The notes: generated from the letters alone by a model not told the origin. A DNA stretch of 64,000 nucleotides from Bacillus sp. CHD6a (GCF_001293645.1 NZ_LBMD01000003.1:232331-296330), one strand, 5' to 3'; counted from the stretch's first letter, positions 9,372-23,640 are shown. Numbers and translations are program-made.

Positions 9372-10637
9372 CTACACCTCCACATCGTACGGCTCATAAT
9401 CTTTTCGCAGTGGATAACCGACCCAATCATCTGGCATCATAATGCGCGTCAAATTCGGATGCCCTGTAAATTGAATGCCAAGAAGATCGTATGTCTCCCT
9501 CTCTGGCCAGTTTGCCCCTTCCCAAATGGGCTGGATGGACGGGATGACAGGATTTTCCCGATCTATTTTTACCTTTAGGGCAACAGACTGCTTGTTTTTA
9601 TAAGAGTATAAGTGATTATAGATCTCCATATGCGTTTCAAAGTCTGTGCCGTGCATTTCCGATAGGAATTCAAACGTCAGCTGCTCGTTATAACGCAGGA
9701 ATGATGCCACTTTAAAATAGTTCTCCGGTTTCGCAACAAGCGTCGGAACATCTTTGGACAGCCTGTTAATATATGCGGCTTCCAAAGTGTTTTCTCCGAG
9801 GTTGTCGTTGATTACTTTTACGTATTTATCGAGATATTTCTGGTTTGGTGATGGTGTATCTGATGCTGTTGCGTCGGCGGGTGTGACGGATGCTGCTCCT
9901 TTGGCATTTGCTGCGGCTTTCGCTTTGGCTGCTGCGGCGGCCTTTGCTTTTGCTTTGGCTGCTGCGATAGCTTTTGCTTTTTCATCTTGGAGGTCTGAGG
10001 AGGCAGGGTCTGTATCGGCTGATGCCTCTCCGTCTCGTTGTTGTTTGGCTAGTGCTGCGGCTTTGGCCTTGGCTGCAGCTGCTGCTTTTGCTTTTGCGGC
10101 TGCGATGGCTTTGGCCTTGGCATCGTCGCCATCGGCTGCTGGTGCTTCGCCTGCGTCGCGTTTTTGTTTTGCGAGTGCAGCGGCTTTTGCTTTAGCTGCT
10201 GCGGCGGCTTTCTTTTTTGCTAGTTCTTTGGCGTCATCTGTTGTTTCTATTGTTTCGGCTTCAGTTGACGCCTGTTCTTTCGCTTTTTGTTTTGCTAGTG
10301 CAGCAGCCTTCGCTTTAGCTGCTGCGGCGGCTTTCTTTTTTGCTAGTTCTTTGGCGTCATCTGTTGTTTCTATTGTTTCGGCTTCAGTTGACGCCTGTTC
10401 TTTCGCTTTTTGTTTTGCGAGTGCAGCGGCTTTCGCTTTAGCTGCTGCGGCGGCTTTCTTTTTTGCTAGTTCTTTGGCGTCATCACTAGCCGGTGTTTCG
10501 ATAGGTGGTGCCTCTTCTTTATCTTCAGAAGCCTTTGCTTCCATTTTCTTTTTCGCTTCTAGTTTTGCAAGTGCAGCAGCTTTTGCTTTGGCTGCGGCCT
10601 CCTTCTTTTTTTCTTCCAGGCTTTTCTCATCGCTCAC
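9372..10637 (-). CDS. nuoC: NADH-quinone oxidoreductase subunit C with long Ala/Lys-rich N-terminal repeats
   Basis: A 421-residue protein. Only about the last 160 residues are the conserved 30-kDa complex I domain, with the signature [18 protein letters not shown] near residue 385. About 250 N-terminal residues are low-complexity Ala/Lys/Gln/Glu sequence built of units such as [20 protein letters not shown]. Two consecutive units are nearly identical, 41 residues (123 bp) each, starting on DNA at about 10201, 10324 and 10447. The start is GTG at 10637 after AGGTGA, 3 bp from nuoB. Typical NuoC is 150-200 residues, so the extension is an addition; its function is unknown. It looks helical, highly charged and H1-like. 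Confidence 0.93.
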   Translation of the reverse strand: MSDEKSLEEKKKEAAAKAKAAALAKLEAKKKMEAKASEDKEEAPPIETPASDDAKELAKKKAAAAAKAKAAALAKQKAKEQASTEAETIETTDDAKELAKKKAAAAAKAKAAALAKQKAKEQASTEAETIETTDDAKELAKKKAAAAAKAKAAALAKQKRDAGEAPAADGDDAKAKAIAAAKAKAAAAAKAKAAALAKQQRDGEASADTDPASSDLQDEKAKAIAAAKAKAKAAAAAKAKAAANAKGAASVTPADATASDTPSPNQKYLDKYVKVINDNLGENTLEAAYINRLSKDVPTLVAKPENYFKVASFLRYNEQLTFEFLSEMHGTDFETHMEIYNHLYSYKNKQSVALKVKIDRENPVIPSIQPIWEGANWPERETYDLLGIQFTGHPNLTRIMMPDDWVGYPLRKDYEPYDVEV

Positions 10638-10639
10638 TG

Positions 10640-11152
10640 CTAGATCACCTGCTTCCCTGTCTTGGCTTCATAACGAATTTTTTCGCGGAGCTTGTTGATT
10701 CCATAAATAAGAGCCGCTGGATTTGGTGGGCATCCAGGTATGTACACATCTACAGGTACAATTTGGTCCACACCTTTTACAACGGCATAGGATTTAATAT
10801 ATGGACCGCCCGCGGTCGCACAGGACCCCATCGCAATAACCCATTTAGGCTCAGGCATTTGATCATACAAGCGCTTCAACACGGGTGCCATTTTTTTCGT
10901 CACAGTACCAGACACAATCATACAGTCGGATTGACGCGGTGATGTACGAAAAAAGGACCCAAAGCGGTCGAGGTCATAGTGGGACGAGCCAACACCCATC
11001 ATTTCGATCGCACAGCAAGCAAGACCGAATGTCATCGGCCACATAGAATTGCTGCGGGCCCATGCTTTCAGCTCCTCCAATGTTGTCAGGAAGACTGTTT
11101 GTTTCAGCTCTTCCATTTCCTCTGGTGAGATACTCTCTAGATTTAGATCCAT
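10640..11152 (-). CDS. nuoB: NADH-quinone oxidoreductase subunit B, N2 cluster
   Basis: A 170-residue subunit carrying the terminal [4Fe-4S] cluster N2. The four ligands are visible in [11 protein letters not shown] (two adjacent Cys), [10 protein letters not shown] and [10 protein letters not shown] chose ATG 11152 because AAGGTG lies at the right distance. A further ATG at 11173 gives 7 extra residues but has no ribosome site. It overlaps the end of nuoA by 10 nt. Confidence 0.95.
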   Translation of the reverse strand: MDLNLESISPEEMEELKQTVFLTTLEELKAWARSNSMWPMTFGLACCAIEMMGVGSSHYDLDRFGSFFRTSPRQSDCMIVSGTVTKKMAPVLKRLYDQMPEPKWVIAMGSCATAGGPYIKSYAVVKGVDQIVPVDVYIPGCPPNPAALIYGINKLREKIRYEAKTGKQVI

Positions 11153-11517
11153 TTCAACACCTTCTTCTTCCATGCGTATATTAATCCGATCAGTAATAAA
11201 ACGACGAAAATAAGCATTTCAATTAGTGCAAATATCCCCAATTTCTCATATGCCACTGCCCATGGATACAGAAAAACGGTCTCCACATCGAAAATGACAA
11301 ATAGAAGGGCAAATATGTAATAACGAACATTAAACTGAACACGTGAATCATGAAAGGGATCAATTCCACTTTCATAGGTCGTCTGCTTGGCAGCTGATGG
11401 CTTATTCGGACGCAAAACACGTCCAATAGCAAGCGCCACGACCGGAAGTAATACCCCTAGAGCCAAGAATACAACCACTATCAAATAGTTATTTTGATAT
11501 AAGTTTAGTAGATTCAT
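11143..11517 (-). CDS. nuoA: NADH-quinone oxidoreductase subunit A
   Basis: A 124-residue complex I membrane subunit (ND3 homologue) with three helices and the conserved [20 protein letters not shown] loop. It is the first gene of the operon. The ATG at 11517 follows GGAGGGGGC. A strong promoter lies about 70 nt upstream with a catabolite-response box directly at the start site. Confidence 0.96.
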   Translation of the reverse strand: MNLLNLYQNNYLIVVVFLALGVLLPVVALAIGRVLRPNKPSAAKQTTYESGIDPFHDSRVQFNVRYYIFALLFVIFDVETVFLYPWAVAYEKLGIFALIEMLIFVVLLLIGLIYAWKKKVLKWI

Positions 11518-11572
11518 GCCCGCCCCCTCCGAAGTCTCTCTTCATTTTCAGACTGCTCACAATATTTAAAAT

Positions 11573-11586
11573 TGTAACCGATAACA
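11573..11586. promoter_or_regulatory. cre (CcpA) box at nuo transcription start
   Basis: TGTAACCGATAACA fits the cre consensus TGTAANCGNTNACA at every defined position. On the minus strand it directly abuts the -10 box, so it spans roughly -7 to +8. Established knowledge: CcpA bound at such a position represses initiation. This predicts glucose repression of complex I. Confidence 0.7.
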
Positions 11587-11615
11587 ATTATATCAAATAC
11601 CCATATCGGTGTCGA
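11587..11615 (-). promoter_or_regulatory. Sigma-A promoter of the nuo operon
   Basis: On the minus strand TCGACA (11610-11615), a 17-bp spacer, then a perfect TATAAT (11587-11592). It lies about 70 bp upstream of nuoA. No other good promoter is seen before nuoA. Confidence 0.8.
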
Positions 11616-11922
11616 CAGGAGATATCCTTATTATGGCTATTGTTTTTAGGGAGGCGAAGGGAATTGTTTTCGTGAAGGGTGAAGTTTTGTTATTTGGGAT
11701 CAGTGGAGGCGTTTTGTTAAAAGTTCAAAAGAAAATTACCTTGTTTTTATTAAGAGCGTACTTGGTTACTGCTGGAACACTTGAAATGGGAGCTACTGCA
11801 GGCGGGTTTTATTGGAAAGTAGGTAAATGGGGGTTGAGTTTTAGAGCGAGGTACACATGAAACGGTTAAAAATCGTTATAATTTACGAACATTTCGTGCG
11901 ATTAAAATACTTTTAACCAACT

Positions 11923-12031
11923 TATCCATTGTTAAAGTGGCTTTATCCATTGTAAAAAATTTATATCCATCCTAAATTCCATTTAACCATTGTTAAGGGA
12001 CTTTTATCCATTGTAAAAGCAATATATCCAT
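11923..12031. repeat. Periodic phrase array TATCCATTGTAAA, six copies
   Basis: The phrase T(A)TCCATT-GT-AAA starts at 11923, 11944, 11964, 11984, 12005 and 12025, that is every 20 or 21 bp. Copies are degenerate. The region lies between the nuo promoter and the end of the atp operon, with no gene in it. Confidence 0.85.
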
Positions 12032-12057
12032 TATAAGAGGTTTGAAGGTATATATCC

Positions 12058-12091
12058 TTTAACGCATCACCGCACAGCGGGTCAGACCCCT
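12058..12091 (+). repeat. R2 element (GGGTCAGACCCC) with TTTAACGCATCACC head
   Basis: A 34-bp unit that ends in GGGTCAGACCCCT and begins TTTAACGCATCACCGCAC. It is identical to the copy at 12304-12337 and related, in reverse orientation, to the tandem pair at 30064-30140. Confidence 0.8.
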
Positions 12092-12115
12092 ATTTTAGGT
12101 AATTGGACTTTCCGA

Positions 12116-12232
12116 TATCAATAAAAATCAGATTATATCAAGAAAAATCCGGATTTATCGAGAAATCAGGAGCGTTTATCAATAAAACTTGAATTATATC
12201 AAGAAAAACTTATTCTATATCAATAAATCGAC
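12116..12232. repeat. Periodic phrase array TATCAATAAAA, six copies
   Basis: TATCAA(T/G)AAAA-type units start at 12116, 12136, 12156, 12177, 12197 and 12218 (spacing 20-21 bp). The phrase differs from the neighbouring array at 11923 but period and copy number are the same. A-tracts recur in phase with the helix, which predicts bending. Confidence 0.85.
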
Positions 12233-12303
12233 ACACCCCTCGTTCATTCGACAACAATCATCCTTTACTCACCAGTCCACCTCTGTGCGTGAGACTGCTT
12301 AAC

Positions 12304-12337
12304 TTTAACGCATCACCGCACAGCGGGTCAGACCCCT
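12304..12337 (+). repeat. R2 element, second copy
   Basis: Same 34-bp unit as at 12058-12091, direct orientation, 246 bp further on. Confidence 0.8.
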
Positions 12338-12382
12338 CTTCATCTCTTTAAAGCAACAAACAAACAAAAACACAAACAAACA

Positions 12383-12433
12383 AAAAACCCCCTCCCTCCA
12401 AAGCACGTCTGCTCTGAAGAGAGGGGGTTTTCA
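12383..12433 (-). terminator. Terminator of the atp operon
   Basis: Stem AAACCCCCTC / GAGGGGGTTT (10 bp perfect) around a long loop, followed by T6 on the minus strand, 25 bp past the atpC stop. Confidence 0.85.
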
Positions 12434-12457
12434 CATTCTTTTATTTACAGGGTATTG

Positions 12458-12880
<423 letters not shown>

Positions 12881-12884
12881 TTAA

Positions 12885-14470
<1,586 letters not shown>

Positions 14471-14476
14471 TTCCAT

Positions 14477-15343
<867 letters not shown>

Positions 15344-15388
15344 TCACCACCTTTTTAACCCTATTCAGAGTGGTTAGACACATGGAAA

Positions 15389-15419
15389 GGAGGAATCGAA
15401 GGTTGGTTCGGGTTCCTCC
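15389..15419 (-). other. Intercistronic hairpin atpA-atpG
   Basis: Inverted repeat GGAGGAA / TTCCTCC with a 17-nt loop in the 113-bp gap. There is no T tract, so it is not a terminator. It may affect mRNA processing or stability (inference). Confidence 0.45.
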
Positions 15420-15450
15420 ATCACATGGTGTAACTCACTATGTCGATCTA

Positions 15451-16977
<1,527 letters not shown>

Positions 16978-16980
16978 CTA

Positions 16981-17523
16981 CTATCTATTCGTTGTAAGTT
17001 GACGTCCAAGACGTTCTAATTTTCCACTAACACTTCCATCGAAAATACGGTTGCCGATGCGAATCTTCAAACCGCCTATTAAAGATGGATCTACGATATT
17101 GCTGATATTTAAAGAAGACTTTCCAACTTTTGCTGCAAATACAGCGGAAAGTTCAGCCTGTTCTGCGTCCGTTAAGGCGCGAACAGAGTACACTTTCGCG
17201 TCTGCCACATTAAGGGCTTCATTAGAAAGTGCTTTGTACTCGTCAATCATATCCACGACGATACCTTGACGGTGACGGTCTATTAAAAGCTGTAACGTGT
17301 TTACGATAAATGGTGATGCGGAAGCAAATGCCTCACGGACGATTTGCTTTTTAGAGTCTTTGCGTACTTTCGGGTTGCTCAGGACAACATCCAGTTCCTT
17401 GTTGTTCAAGAACACCTTTTTTACTTCTGCAAGCTCTGCATCAAACTGCTCATAAAGATTGTTTTCTTTAGCCAGTTCGAAAAGAGCCAATGCATAACGC
17501 TTTGCTACTCCGTTTTTGCTCAT
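16981..17523 (-). CDS. atpH: ATP synthase delta subunit
   Basis: A 180-residue OSCP-type peripheral stalk subunit linking F1 to subunit b. The N-terminal helical domain ([17 protein letters not shown]) and the C-terminal signature ([24 protein letters not shown]) are clear. It overlaps atpF by 4 nt and is 18 bp upstream of atpA. Confidence 0.96.
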   Translation of the reverse strand: MSKNGVAKRYALALFELAKENNLYEQFDAELAEVKKVFLNNKELDVVLSNPKVRKDSKKQIVREAFASASPFIVNTLQLLIDRHRQGIVVDMIDEYKALSNEALNVADAKVYSVRALTDAEQAELSAVFAAKVGKSSLNISNIVDPSLIGGLKIRIGNRIFDGSVSGKLERLGRQLTTNR

Positions 17524-18038
17524 CGCACTTCGCCTACCTGTTTCACGTAATCATCGATAAGCTTCTGCTGATCTTTTTCGTTTAGTTCTTTTTCAATCAC
17601 TTTAGAAGCGATTAATACGGACAAGGATGCAACCTGTTCACGCAAAGCAACAACTGCCTGCTCTTTTTCCTGAACGATTTCTTTTCTTGCCGCTTCTTTA
17701 AGACGTGCAGATTCCTCTTGAGCAGCTCTTACGATATCTGCTTTTTGATCTTCTGCGATCTTTTTCGCGCTTTCCACTAAAGCCTGAGCTTCCGTGCGAG
17801 CTTCTTTTAAAAGAGCCTTTTGCTCTTCTACAAGAGTTTTCGCTTCTACATTACTTTGTTCAGCTGCTGTAATTTCGTTTGCAATGTGATCTTCACGTTG
17901 CTTCATCATTCCAACAAGCTTATCCCAAGCAAATTTTCTAAGGAAATATAGTAAGATTAAAAATGTGATTAACTGGAATAGTGCATCTCCTAAAGTTAGG
18001 GATCCTGCACCAAGCACTAAGTGATCTAAGCTATACAA
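17520..18038 (-). CDS. atpF: ATP synthase b subunit
   Basis: A 172-residue peripheral stalk protein with one N-terminal membrane helix ([19 protein letters not shown]) and a long charged coiled-coil helix ([20 protein letters not shown] onward). I favour the TTG at 18038 ([10 protein letters not shown]) because GGGAGTGA lies 6-7 nt upstream and the length then matches the family (about 170). An ATG at 18065 would add nine residues but lacks a ribosome site. Confidence 0.93.
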   Translation of the reverse strand: MYSLDHLVLGAGSLTLGDALFQLITFLILLYFLRKFAWDKLVGMMKQREDHIANEITAAEQSNVEAKTLVEEQKALLKEARTEAQALVESAKKIAEDQKADIVRAAQEESARLKEAARKEIVQEKEQAVVALREQVASLSVLIASKVIEKELNEKDQQKLIDDYVKQVGEVR

Positions 18039-18134
18039 TGCTTTCACTCCCTTCGAGGAATACATAAGAAAAGCACAAGCACCTAAAGGGCACCTTGGCT
18101 AGATTTTTAAAAAAATTGTTCATACTAAAGGAAA

Positions 18135-18166
18135 GGCGAAGGTTCTCGTGTGAGACGTACTTCGCC
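18135..18166 (-). other. Intercistronic hairpin atpE-atpF
   Basis: GGCGAAG / CTTCGCC stem with an inner GTCTC/GAGAC pairing lies in the 134-bp gap between atpE and atpF. It has no T tract. A processing or stability role would fit the high copy number of subunit c, but this is inference. Confidence 0.5.
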
Positions 18167-18199
18167 ATTATTGAAGATAAGAATTATTCGGGCAGTTAA

Positions 18200-18451
<252 letters not shown>

Positions 18452-18469
18452 TTAATAAAAATTTATAAA

Positions 18470-19611
<1,142 letters not shown>

Positions 19612-19613
19612 AT

Positions 19614-19835
19614 TTATGACTCTCCTGAGAAGAATTTTTGGACCAGGTATAATACTCCTATTACACCAGCTGCTAGTCCTAAAAGAAGTCCAATAATAAG
19701 GAACAATGGTTCGGTACCAATTTCTCCATCCAGCCATCTTCCTGCAAATAATCCGACTAAGGTGGGACCAACTAAGTAGGAAAGGATTCCGGACATCAAA
19801 GCCATTGCTTGGAATGGGCGGCGTTTATCTTCCAT
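19614..19835 (-). CDS. atpZ: AtpZ/AtpI-family small membrane protein
   Basis: A 73-residue protein with two helices (GILSYLVGPTLVGLFAGRWL and LFLIIGLLLGLAAGVIGVLY), matching the ATPase_gene1 family at the start of many Firmicute atp operons. ATG 19835 (MEDKRRPFQAM) follows GGGGTG at 6 nt. It is the first gene of the nine-to-ten-gene atp unit. Confidence 0.85.
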   Translation of the reverse strand: MEDKRRPFQAMALMSGILSYLVGPTLVGLFAGRWLDGEIGTEPLFLIIGLLLGLAAGVIGVLYLVQKFFSGES

Positions 19836-19950
19836 AGAAAACACCCCGTTTTACATGCGGTAAAGTTTAGAGGTCTTACTGATAAATCGATGCTAAATAT
19901 GTATAAAATTGGTTTTTGAAAACCTATGAAAACCCTATCATTTTATACCC

Positions 19951-19979
19951 TTTGTAAGCATACAATAGCACTTTGTCAA
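19951..19979 (-). promoter_or_regulatory. Candidate atp operon promoter
   Basis: Perfect -35 TTGACA (19974-19979), a 17-bp spacer and a weak -10 TACAAA (19951-19956) on the minus strand, giving a leader of about 110 nt. A TATAAA nearby (about 19943) could be used instead but has no well-spaced -35. Confidence 0.5.
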
Positions 19980-20065
19980 TGTCAATGTGTTCTAAGGAAA
20001 AATCGACATTCTTTTCAGTGGTAAGATTTCTCTTTCAACCAGCTTTCCACTATGTATTTTTCGCA

Positions 20066-20111
20066 GTAAAAAAACAGCCAAATGATGAACAGTTTTCCTC
20101 ATTCGGCTGTT
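20066..20111 (-). terminator. Terminator after the vpr-like gene
   Basis: AACAGCCAAATGA / TCATTCGGCTGTT, 13 bp with one mismatch, followed by T7 on the minus strand. It separates the protease from the atp promoter. Confidence 0.8.
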
Positions 20112-20236
20112 GTATAACATTATTTTATCACATATGACATATAGGTTAAGTTTGTCGATTGTGAACATTATGTGACTATTCCGTTGTTTCAGGTTGTGTT
20201 GCTTGACAGTGTTCGACAAAAGTGTCTCTTTGGGTC

Positions 20237-20261
20237 AGCGTGCCTGTCCCCTATGACCCAG
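20237..20261 (+). repeat. Divergent R2-like palindrome at protease 3' end
   Basis: TGGGTCA ... TGACCCA around CCTGTCCCC, directly past the protease stop. It resembles the GGGTCAGACCC elements but is longer and more divergent. Confidence 0.4.
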
Positions 20262-20262
20262 T

Positions 20263-22581
20263 TCACTCAAAGTAAAGATCGGCTTCCACGGTATCTTCCT
20301 TGTCCAGCTTCTTGGCAAAGACGACTGCTTTCACCAGACCTTTTACTTTCACACGATCTGCCGGGATCTGATTTTTATATAGTCCACGAGGGAGGTCCCG
20401 CTCCCAGTCAAGATAGTCGATGAAGTGGAGTGTATCTGCTTCATAAAGAGCTATTCCAAGCTCCTCTGCACCCTCTGGTAAATACACCTCATATTGATAT
20501 TCGCCTTCTTTATCTCCATAACCGAACTGAAAGCCCATGATACGCGGGTAATTGGGTTCTTCTATTATATAGAGGAAAGGCAGGCGAATCTTTTGGCTGT
20601 TTGCGTTCACAACGACTTCCCCCTCATGCATCCCTGCCTTCTGCTGATTTGGAGTGATGTCTAGGGTAATCATTGTTTCACGTTTTTCTTTTGGTTGGAG
20701 AGTGAAGGTGATTGGCATCTTCCACTGCACTCCTTTTTGCTGCTTTGGTGTGTCTATGGAATAGGTGACTTCTTTGTTTGAGACGTTTTCGATGGTAATC
20801 GGAACTTCTTTTTGCGTTCGCGTTTGCTTCTTCTCTAGCATTCCAAAATTCAGGGAACCCGGATACACAAGGCTGTTCGTTTGGATGGCTTCCTCCAGTT
20901 GGATACGTCCCGTTCCTTGCTCCAAGACAGAATAACTTGATCCATCTTCTTTAATAAGAGGCTTTGTCGTATTCATTAAGGCGGCCTTTACCTGTTGTGG
21001 CGTCCAATCCGGATGAGCTTGAATGATGAGTGCACTCGCCCCTGCCACATGAGGCGCGGCCATGCTGGTGCCTTGAAGCGCGAGATAGCCGTTAGGGATG
21101 GTACTGTCAATTGCGACACCAGGTGCGACCACATCGGGCTTAATTTCCCAAGTATGTGTCACCGGCCCGCGTGAGCTAAAACTGGCAATGTCATCTTTGT
21201 GCCATTTGAACGTCGTCTTTACCATGGAGAAACTTCTTTTCAAATGCTTTTTCAAAAATAACCCGTCTTCTTTTGAGATAGAAACAACCGGCATATCCAT
21301 CTCGACTTCTAATGTTCCCGTAAAATTGCCCTCCAGGTTATTGTAAATAACTACACCAGCCGCTCCACGCATCTTAGCATGATGTGCCTTTTCGGAAAAA
21401 GGGATTTTGCCGCGTTCGAGCAGCACTATTTTCCCTTCGATTTTTTTGCCCTCCCAATCTTTTTCTTCCCCAAGTCCTGCATACACCATGCTCATCGGCT
21501 TGGTCGGAAAATCCCATGGCAGTGAGCCTTGCAGGGGAAGCATTTCTATTTCTCTTTTTGAAAAAATAGGTGACAGGTGCGGAATGTGAAGCGGCGGAGT
21601 GGAGGCTCCGACCGAGATAGCCTCAGATGAAGTCCCGGGGGATCCGACTGTCCAAAGGTTTGGACCGGAGTTGCCACTTGAAGTGACTGCCACGACACCA
21701 TGTTCTACGGCTCTATTGAGTGCAAGACTTGTCGGCCAATCAGGACCGTTAATGGTGTTTCCGAGTGAAAGATTTAACACGTCCACCTTGTCGTGAATGG
21801 CCATCTCGATGGCGGCGATTACGTGCTCACTTGAACCATGTCCGCCTGGACCAAGAACTCGGTACGCTATAAGTTCCACTTCCGGCGCCACGCCATGAAG
21901 ATGGCCGTTTGCCCCGACTATCCCCGCCACATGGGTGCCATGAAGAGTTGGCATTCCTTGAGACCGCTTTGTCTCCATCGGATCGTTGTCCTCGTCGACA
22001 AAGTCATAACCGCCTGCATAATTATCCCGGAGGTCAGGGTGCGTGTAATCAATGCCAGTGTCAATGATTCCGACCTTCACACCTTTTCCGGTGAGACGAT
22101 TCCCTTCTTTGTCAAAGAGGCGATGTATCTTCTCTCCCCCAATAAAAGGCACACTTTCATCGATGTTGGGGGTGTAATTGGTGACTGGAGAAACTTCCAG
22201 GATTCCTTTTTCGTTTTGAAGCTTTTCAAGATCTTTGAGCGGGCCGTGGACGGCAAAGCCCTTAAAGACTGCCGTATATGTCCGCTTTATCTTCAGGTTG
22301 GGATATTGTTGTTGGATTATATTTTTCACGGAGTCTTGGCTATTTTCCTCCACGATTAAAATAACCGTCTGTTCCTCCAGTTTGTTGTCTTGGCTTACCG
22401 GAAGTGGCGGCCGTTTTGGGTATTTGGGAATGTTAGTGGCATTGGTGGTATGTAGTGAGTCGATTGTGCGTATGTTTGTGGCTGCTGTTGTATTTATTAA
22501 CGGCTGCACTAGAGTAGTTGTCACCAGCAGCACAGTAAGTCCAATACAAAATAATAATTTCCCTAGTTTCACGTCCTTCAC
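20263..22581 (-). CDS. vpr: Secreted subtilisin-family serine protease (Vpr-like)
   Basis: A 772-residue preproenzyme. A signal peptide (residues about 1-34, KLLFCIGLTVLLVTTTLVQ) is followed by an I9 inhibitor propeptide (about 70-130). The S8 catalytic domain has the Asp in VGIIDTGIDYTHPDL, the His in HGTHVAGIVGANG, the oxyanion Asn in TSSGNSGP and the Ser in GTSMAAPHVAGAS. A PA domain is inserted between His and Ser (GVVIYNNLEGNF). C-terminal beta-rich Fn3-like domains follow. This layout matches Vpr (minor extracellular protease). It is likely monocistronic with its own terminator. The symbol rests on domain layout, so a paralogue is possible. Confidence 0.9.
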   Translation of the reverse strand: MKDVKLGKLLFCIGLTVLLVTTTLVQPLINTTAATNIRTIDSLHTTNATNIPKYPKRPPLPVSQDNKLEEQTVILIVEENSQDSVKNIIQQQYPNLKIKRTYTAVFKGFAVHGPLKDLEKLQNEKGILEVSPVTNYTPNIDESVPFIGGEKIHRLFDKEGNRLTGKGVKVGIIDTGIDYTHPDLRDNYAGGYDFVDEDNDPMETKRSQGMPTLHGTHVAGIVGANGHLHGVAPEVELIAYRVLGPGGHGSSEHVIAAIEMAIHDKVDVLNLSLGNTINGPDWPTSLALNRAVEHGVVAVTSSGNSGPNLWTVGSPGTSSEAISVGASTPPLHIPHLSPIFSKREIEMLPLQGSLPWDFPTKPMSMVYAGLGEEKDWEGKKIEGKIVLLERGKIPFSEKAHHAKMRGAAGVVIYNNLEGNFTGTLEVEMDMPVVSISKEDGLFLKKHLKRSFSMVKTTFKWHKDDIASFSSRGPVTHTWEIKPDVVAPGVAIDSTIPNGYLALQGTSMAAPHVAGASALIIQAHPDWTPQQVKAALMNTTKPLIKEDGSSYSVLEQGTGRIQLEEAIQTNSLVYPGSLNFGMLEKKQTRTQKEVPITIENVSNKEVTYSIDTPKQQKGVQWKMPITFTLQPKEKRETMITLDITPNQQKAGMHEGEVVVNANSQKIRLPFLYIIEEPNYPRIMGFQFGYGDKEGEYQYEVYLPEGAEELGIALYEADTLHFIDYLDWERDLPRGLYKNQIPADRVKVKGLVKAVVFAKKLDKEDTVEADLYFE

Positions 22582-22673
22582 CTCTGATATGTAGCATTTG
22601 TTATTGAAGAGGGATTATGCATGAGGTGGAATTGTGTGGGAAGTTCGATAGGTTAAGTGTAGAGGTGTGTGAA

Positions 22674-22760
22674 TTAGTCAAAAAAACGGCGGAATTAGTC
22701 AAAAAGGCAAGGAAATTAGTCAAATAAACAGGAGAAGTATACAAATAAACAAGTCAAATT
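22674..22760. repeat. Periodic phrase array TTAGTCAAA
   Basis: GAATTAGTCAAA-type units start at 22674, 22695 and 22716 (21-bp steps), with weaker copies (AAGTATACAAA, AAGTCAAA) at about 22735 and 22751. It lies in the 271-bp gap between upp and the protease gene, upstream of the latter. Confidence 0.7.
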
Positions 22761-22793
22761 ATCAAGAATCCATATATTCCCACGCGCAAACCA

Positions 22794-22839
22794 ATAAAAA
22801 AGGCTGTTTAGAGATCTCACAAAATCTCCAAACAGCCTT
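22794..22839 (-). terminator. Terminator of upp
   Basis: AAGGCTGTTT / AAACAGCCTT extended by GAGAT/ATCTC, then T6 on the minus strand, 14 bp past the upp stop. Confidence 0.9.
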
Positions 22840-22852
22840 CATCACAAATCAT

Positions 22853-23482
22853 TTATTTTGTTCCGTATAATCTGTCGCCAGCATCTCCTAGACCTGGGAC
22901 AATGTAGCCTTTTTCGTTTAGTTTTTCGTCAAGCGCTGCGATGTAGATATCTACGTCAGGGTGCGCTTCTTTAAGTAATTCCACACCTTCAGGGGCAGCG
23001 ATTAAGCACATGAATTTAATGTTTTTCGCGCCACGTTTTTTCAGAGAGTGAATTGCTTCGATTGCAGATCCGCCCGTTGCAAGCATTGGATCGACTACAA
23101 TGAAGTCGCGCTCTTCTACGTCCGATGGTAATTTTACATAATATTCAACAGGTTGAAGCGTCTCTGGATCGCGGTATAAGCCGACATGTCCAACTTTTGC
23201 CGCTGGAATCAACTTTAACATTCCTTCTACCATGCCAAGACCTGCACGAAGAATGGGAACGATTCCTAACTTTTTCCCTGCTAATACGTTTGATTTTGAA
23301 ATAGAAACCGGTGTTTCCACGTCCACTTCCTCAAGCGGAAGGTCACGGGTTATCTCGAATGCCATTAAACTTGCCACTTCATCAACTAGTTCACGAAACT
23401 CTTTCGTACCTGTTTTTTTGTCGCGGATGTATGTAAGTTTGTGCTGAATTAACGGGTGATCAAATACGTACACTTTTGCCAT
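22853..23482 (-). CDS. upp: Uracil phosphoribosyltransferase
   Basis: A 209-residue enzyme that converts uracil and PRPP to UMP in pyrimidine salvage. The PRPP loop [15 protein letters not shown] (about residues 128-142) and the uracil-binding C-terminus [16 protein letters not shown] are intact. It has its own promoter and terminator between glyA and the protease, as in B. subtilis where upp follows glyA. The ATG at 23482 follows GGAGAG. Confidence 0.97.
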   Translation of the reverse strand: MAKVYVFDHPLIQHKLTYIRDKKTGTKEFRELVDEVASLMAFEITRDLPLEEVDVETPVSISKSNVLAGKKLGIVPILRAGLGMVEGMLKLIPAAKVGHVGLYRDPETLQPVEYYVKLPSDVEERDFIVVDPMLATGGSAIEAIHSLKKRGAKNIKFMCLIAAPEGVELLKEAHPDVDIYIAALDEKLNEKGYIVPGLGDAGDRLYGTK

Positions 23483-23557
23483 TCGAAATCTCTCCTTTTA
23501 TCATGTCTAGCCGGTAATTATTAAAGCTTTTCCGGCTCTCAAATCACACTTCCATTG

Positions 23558-23586
23558 ATTCTACAGAAAAAGCAGGTTTGATTCAA
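23558..23586 (-). promoter_or_regulatory. Sigma-A promoter of upp
   Basis: TTGAAT (23581-23586), 17-bp spacer, TAGAAT (23558-23563) on the minus strand, 76 bp upstream of the upp ATG. Confidence 0.7.
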
Positions 23587-23598
23587 GTTATTTTTCTA

Positions 23599-23631
23599 CA
23601 AAAAAGAGAGGTCTAACCTCAGACCTCTCTC
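23599..23631 (-). terminator. Terminator of glyA
   Basis: AGAGAGGTCT / AGACCTCTCT perfect 10-bp stem, 6-nt loop, T5 on the minus strand, 10 bp past the glyA stop. Confidence 0.9.
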
Positions 23632-23640
23632 CCAAACATT

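Noticed and set aside
9754..10698. Long Ala-rich open frame (314 codons) on plus, opposite nuoC
   Set aside because: It is the mirror of the GC-biased Ala/Lys codons of nuoC. No ribosome site or promoter, and nuoC fits complex I on the other strand.
11609..11860. Plus-strand frame of 83 codons upstream of nuo
   Set aside because: It overlaps the nuo promoter, has no recognisable domain and no ribosome site. Treated as chance.
11923..12232. CRISPR or iteron origin
   Set aside because: Phrases of about 12 bp with 8-9 bp between them are too short and degenerate for CRISPR, and no replication gene is nearby.
21838..22359. Plus-strand frame of 173 codons inside the protease gene
   Set aside because: Antisense shadow of a clear subtilase; no start signal.
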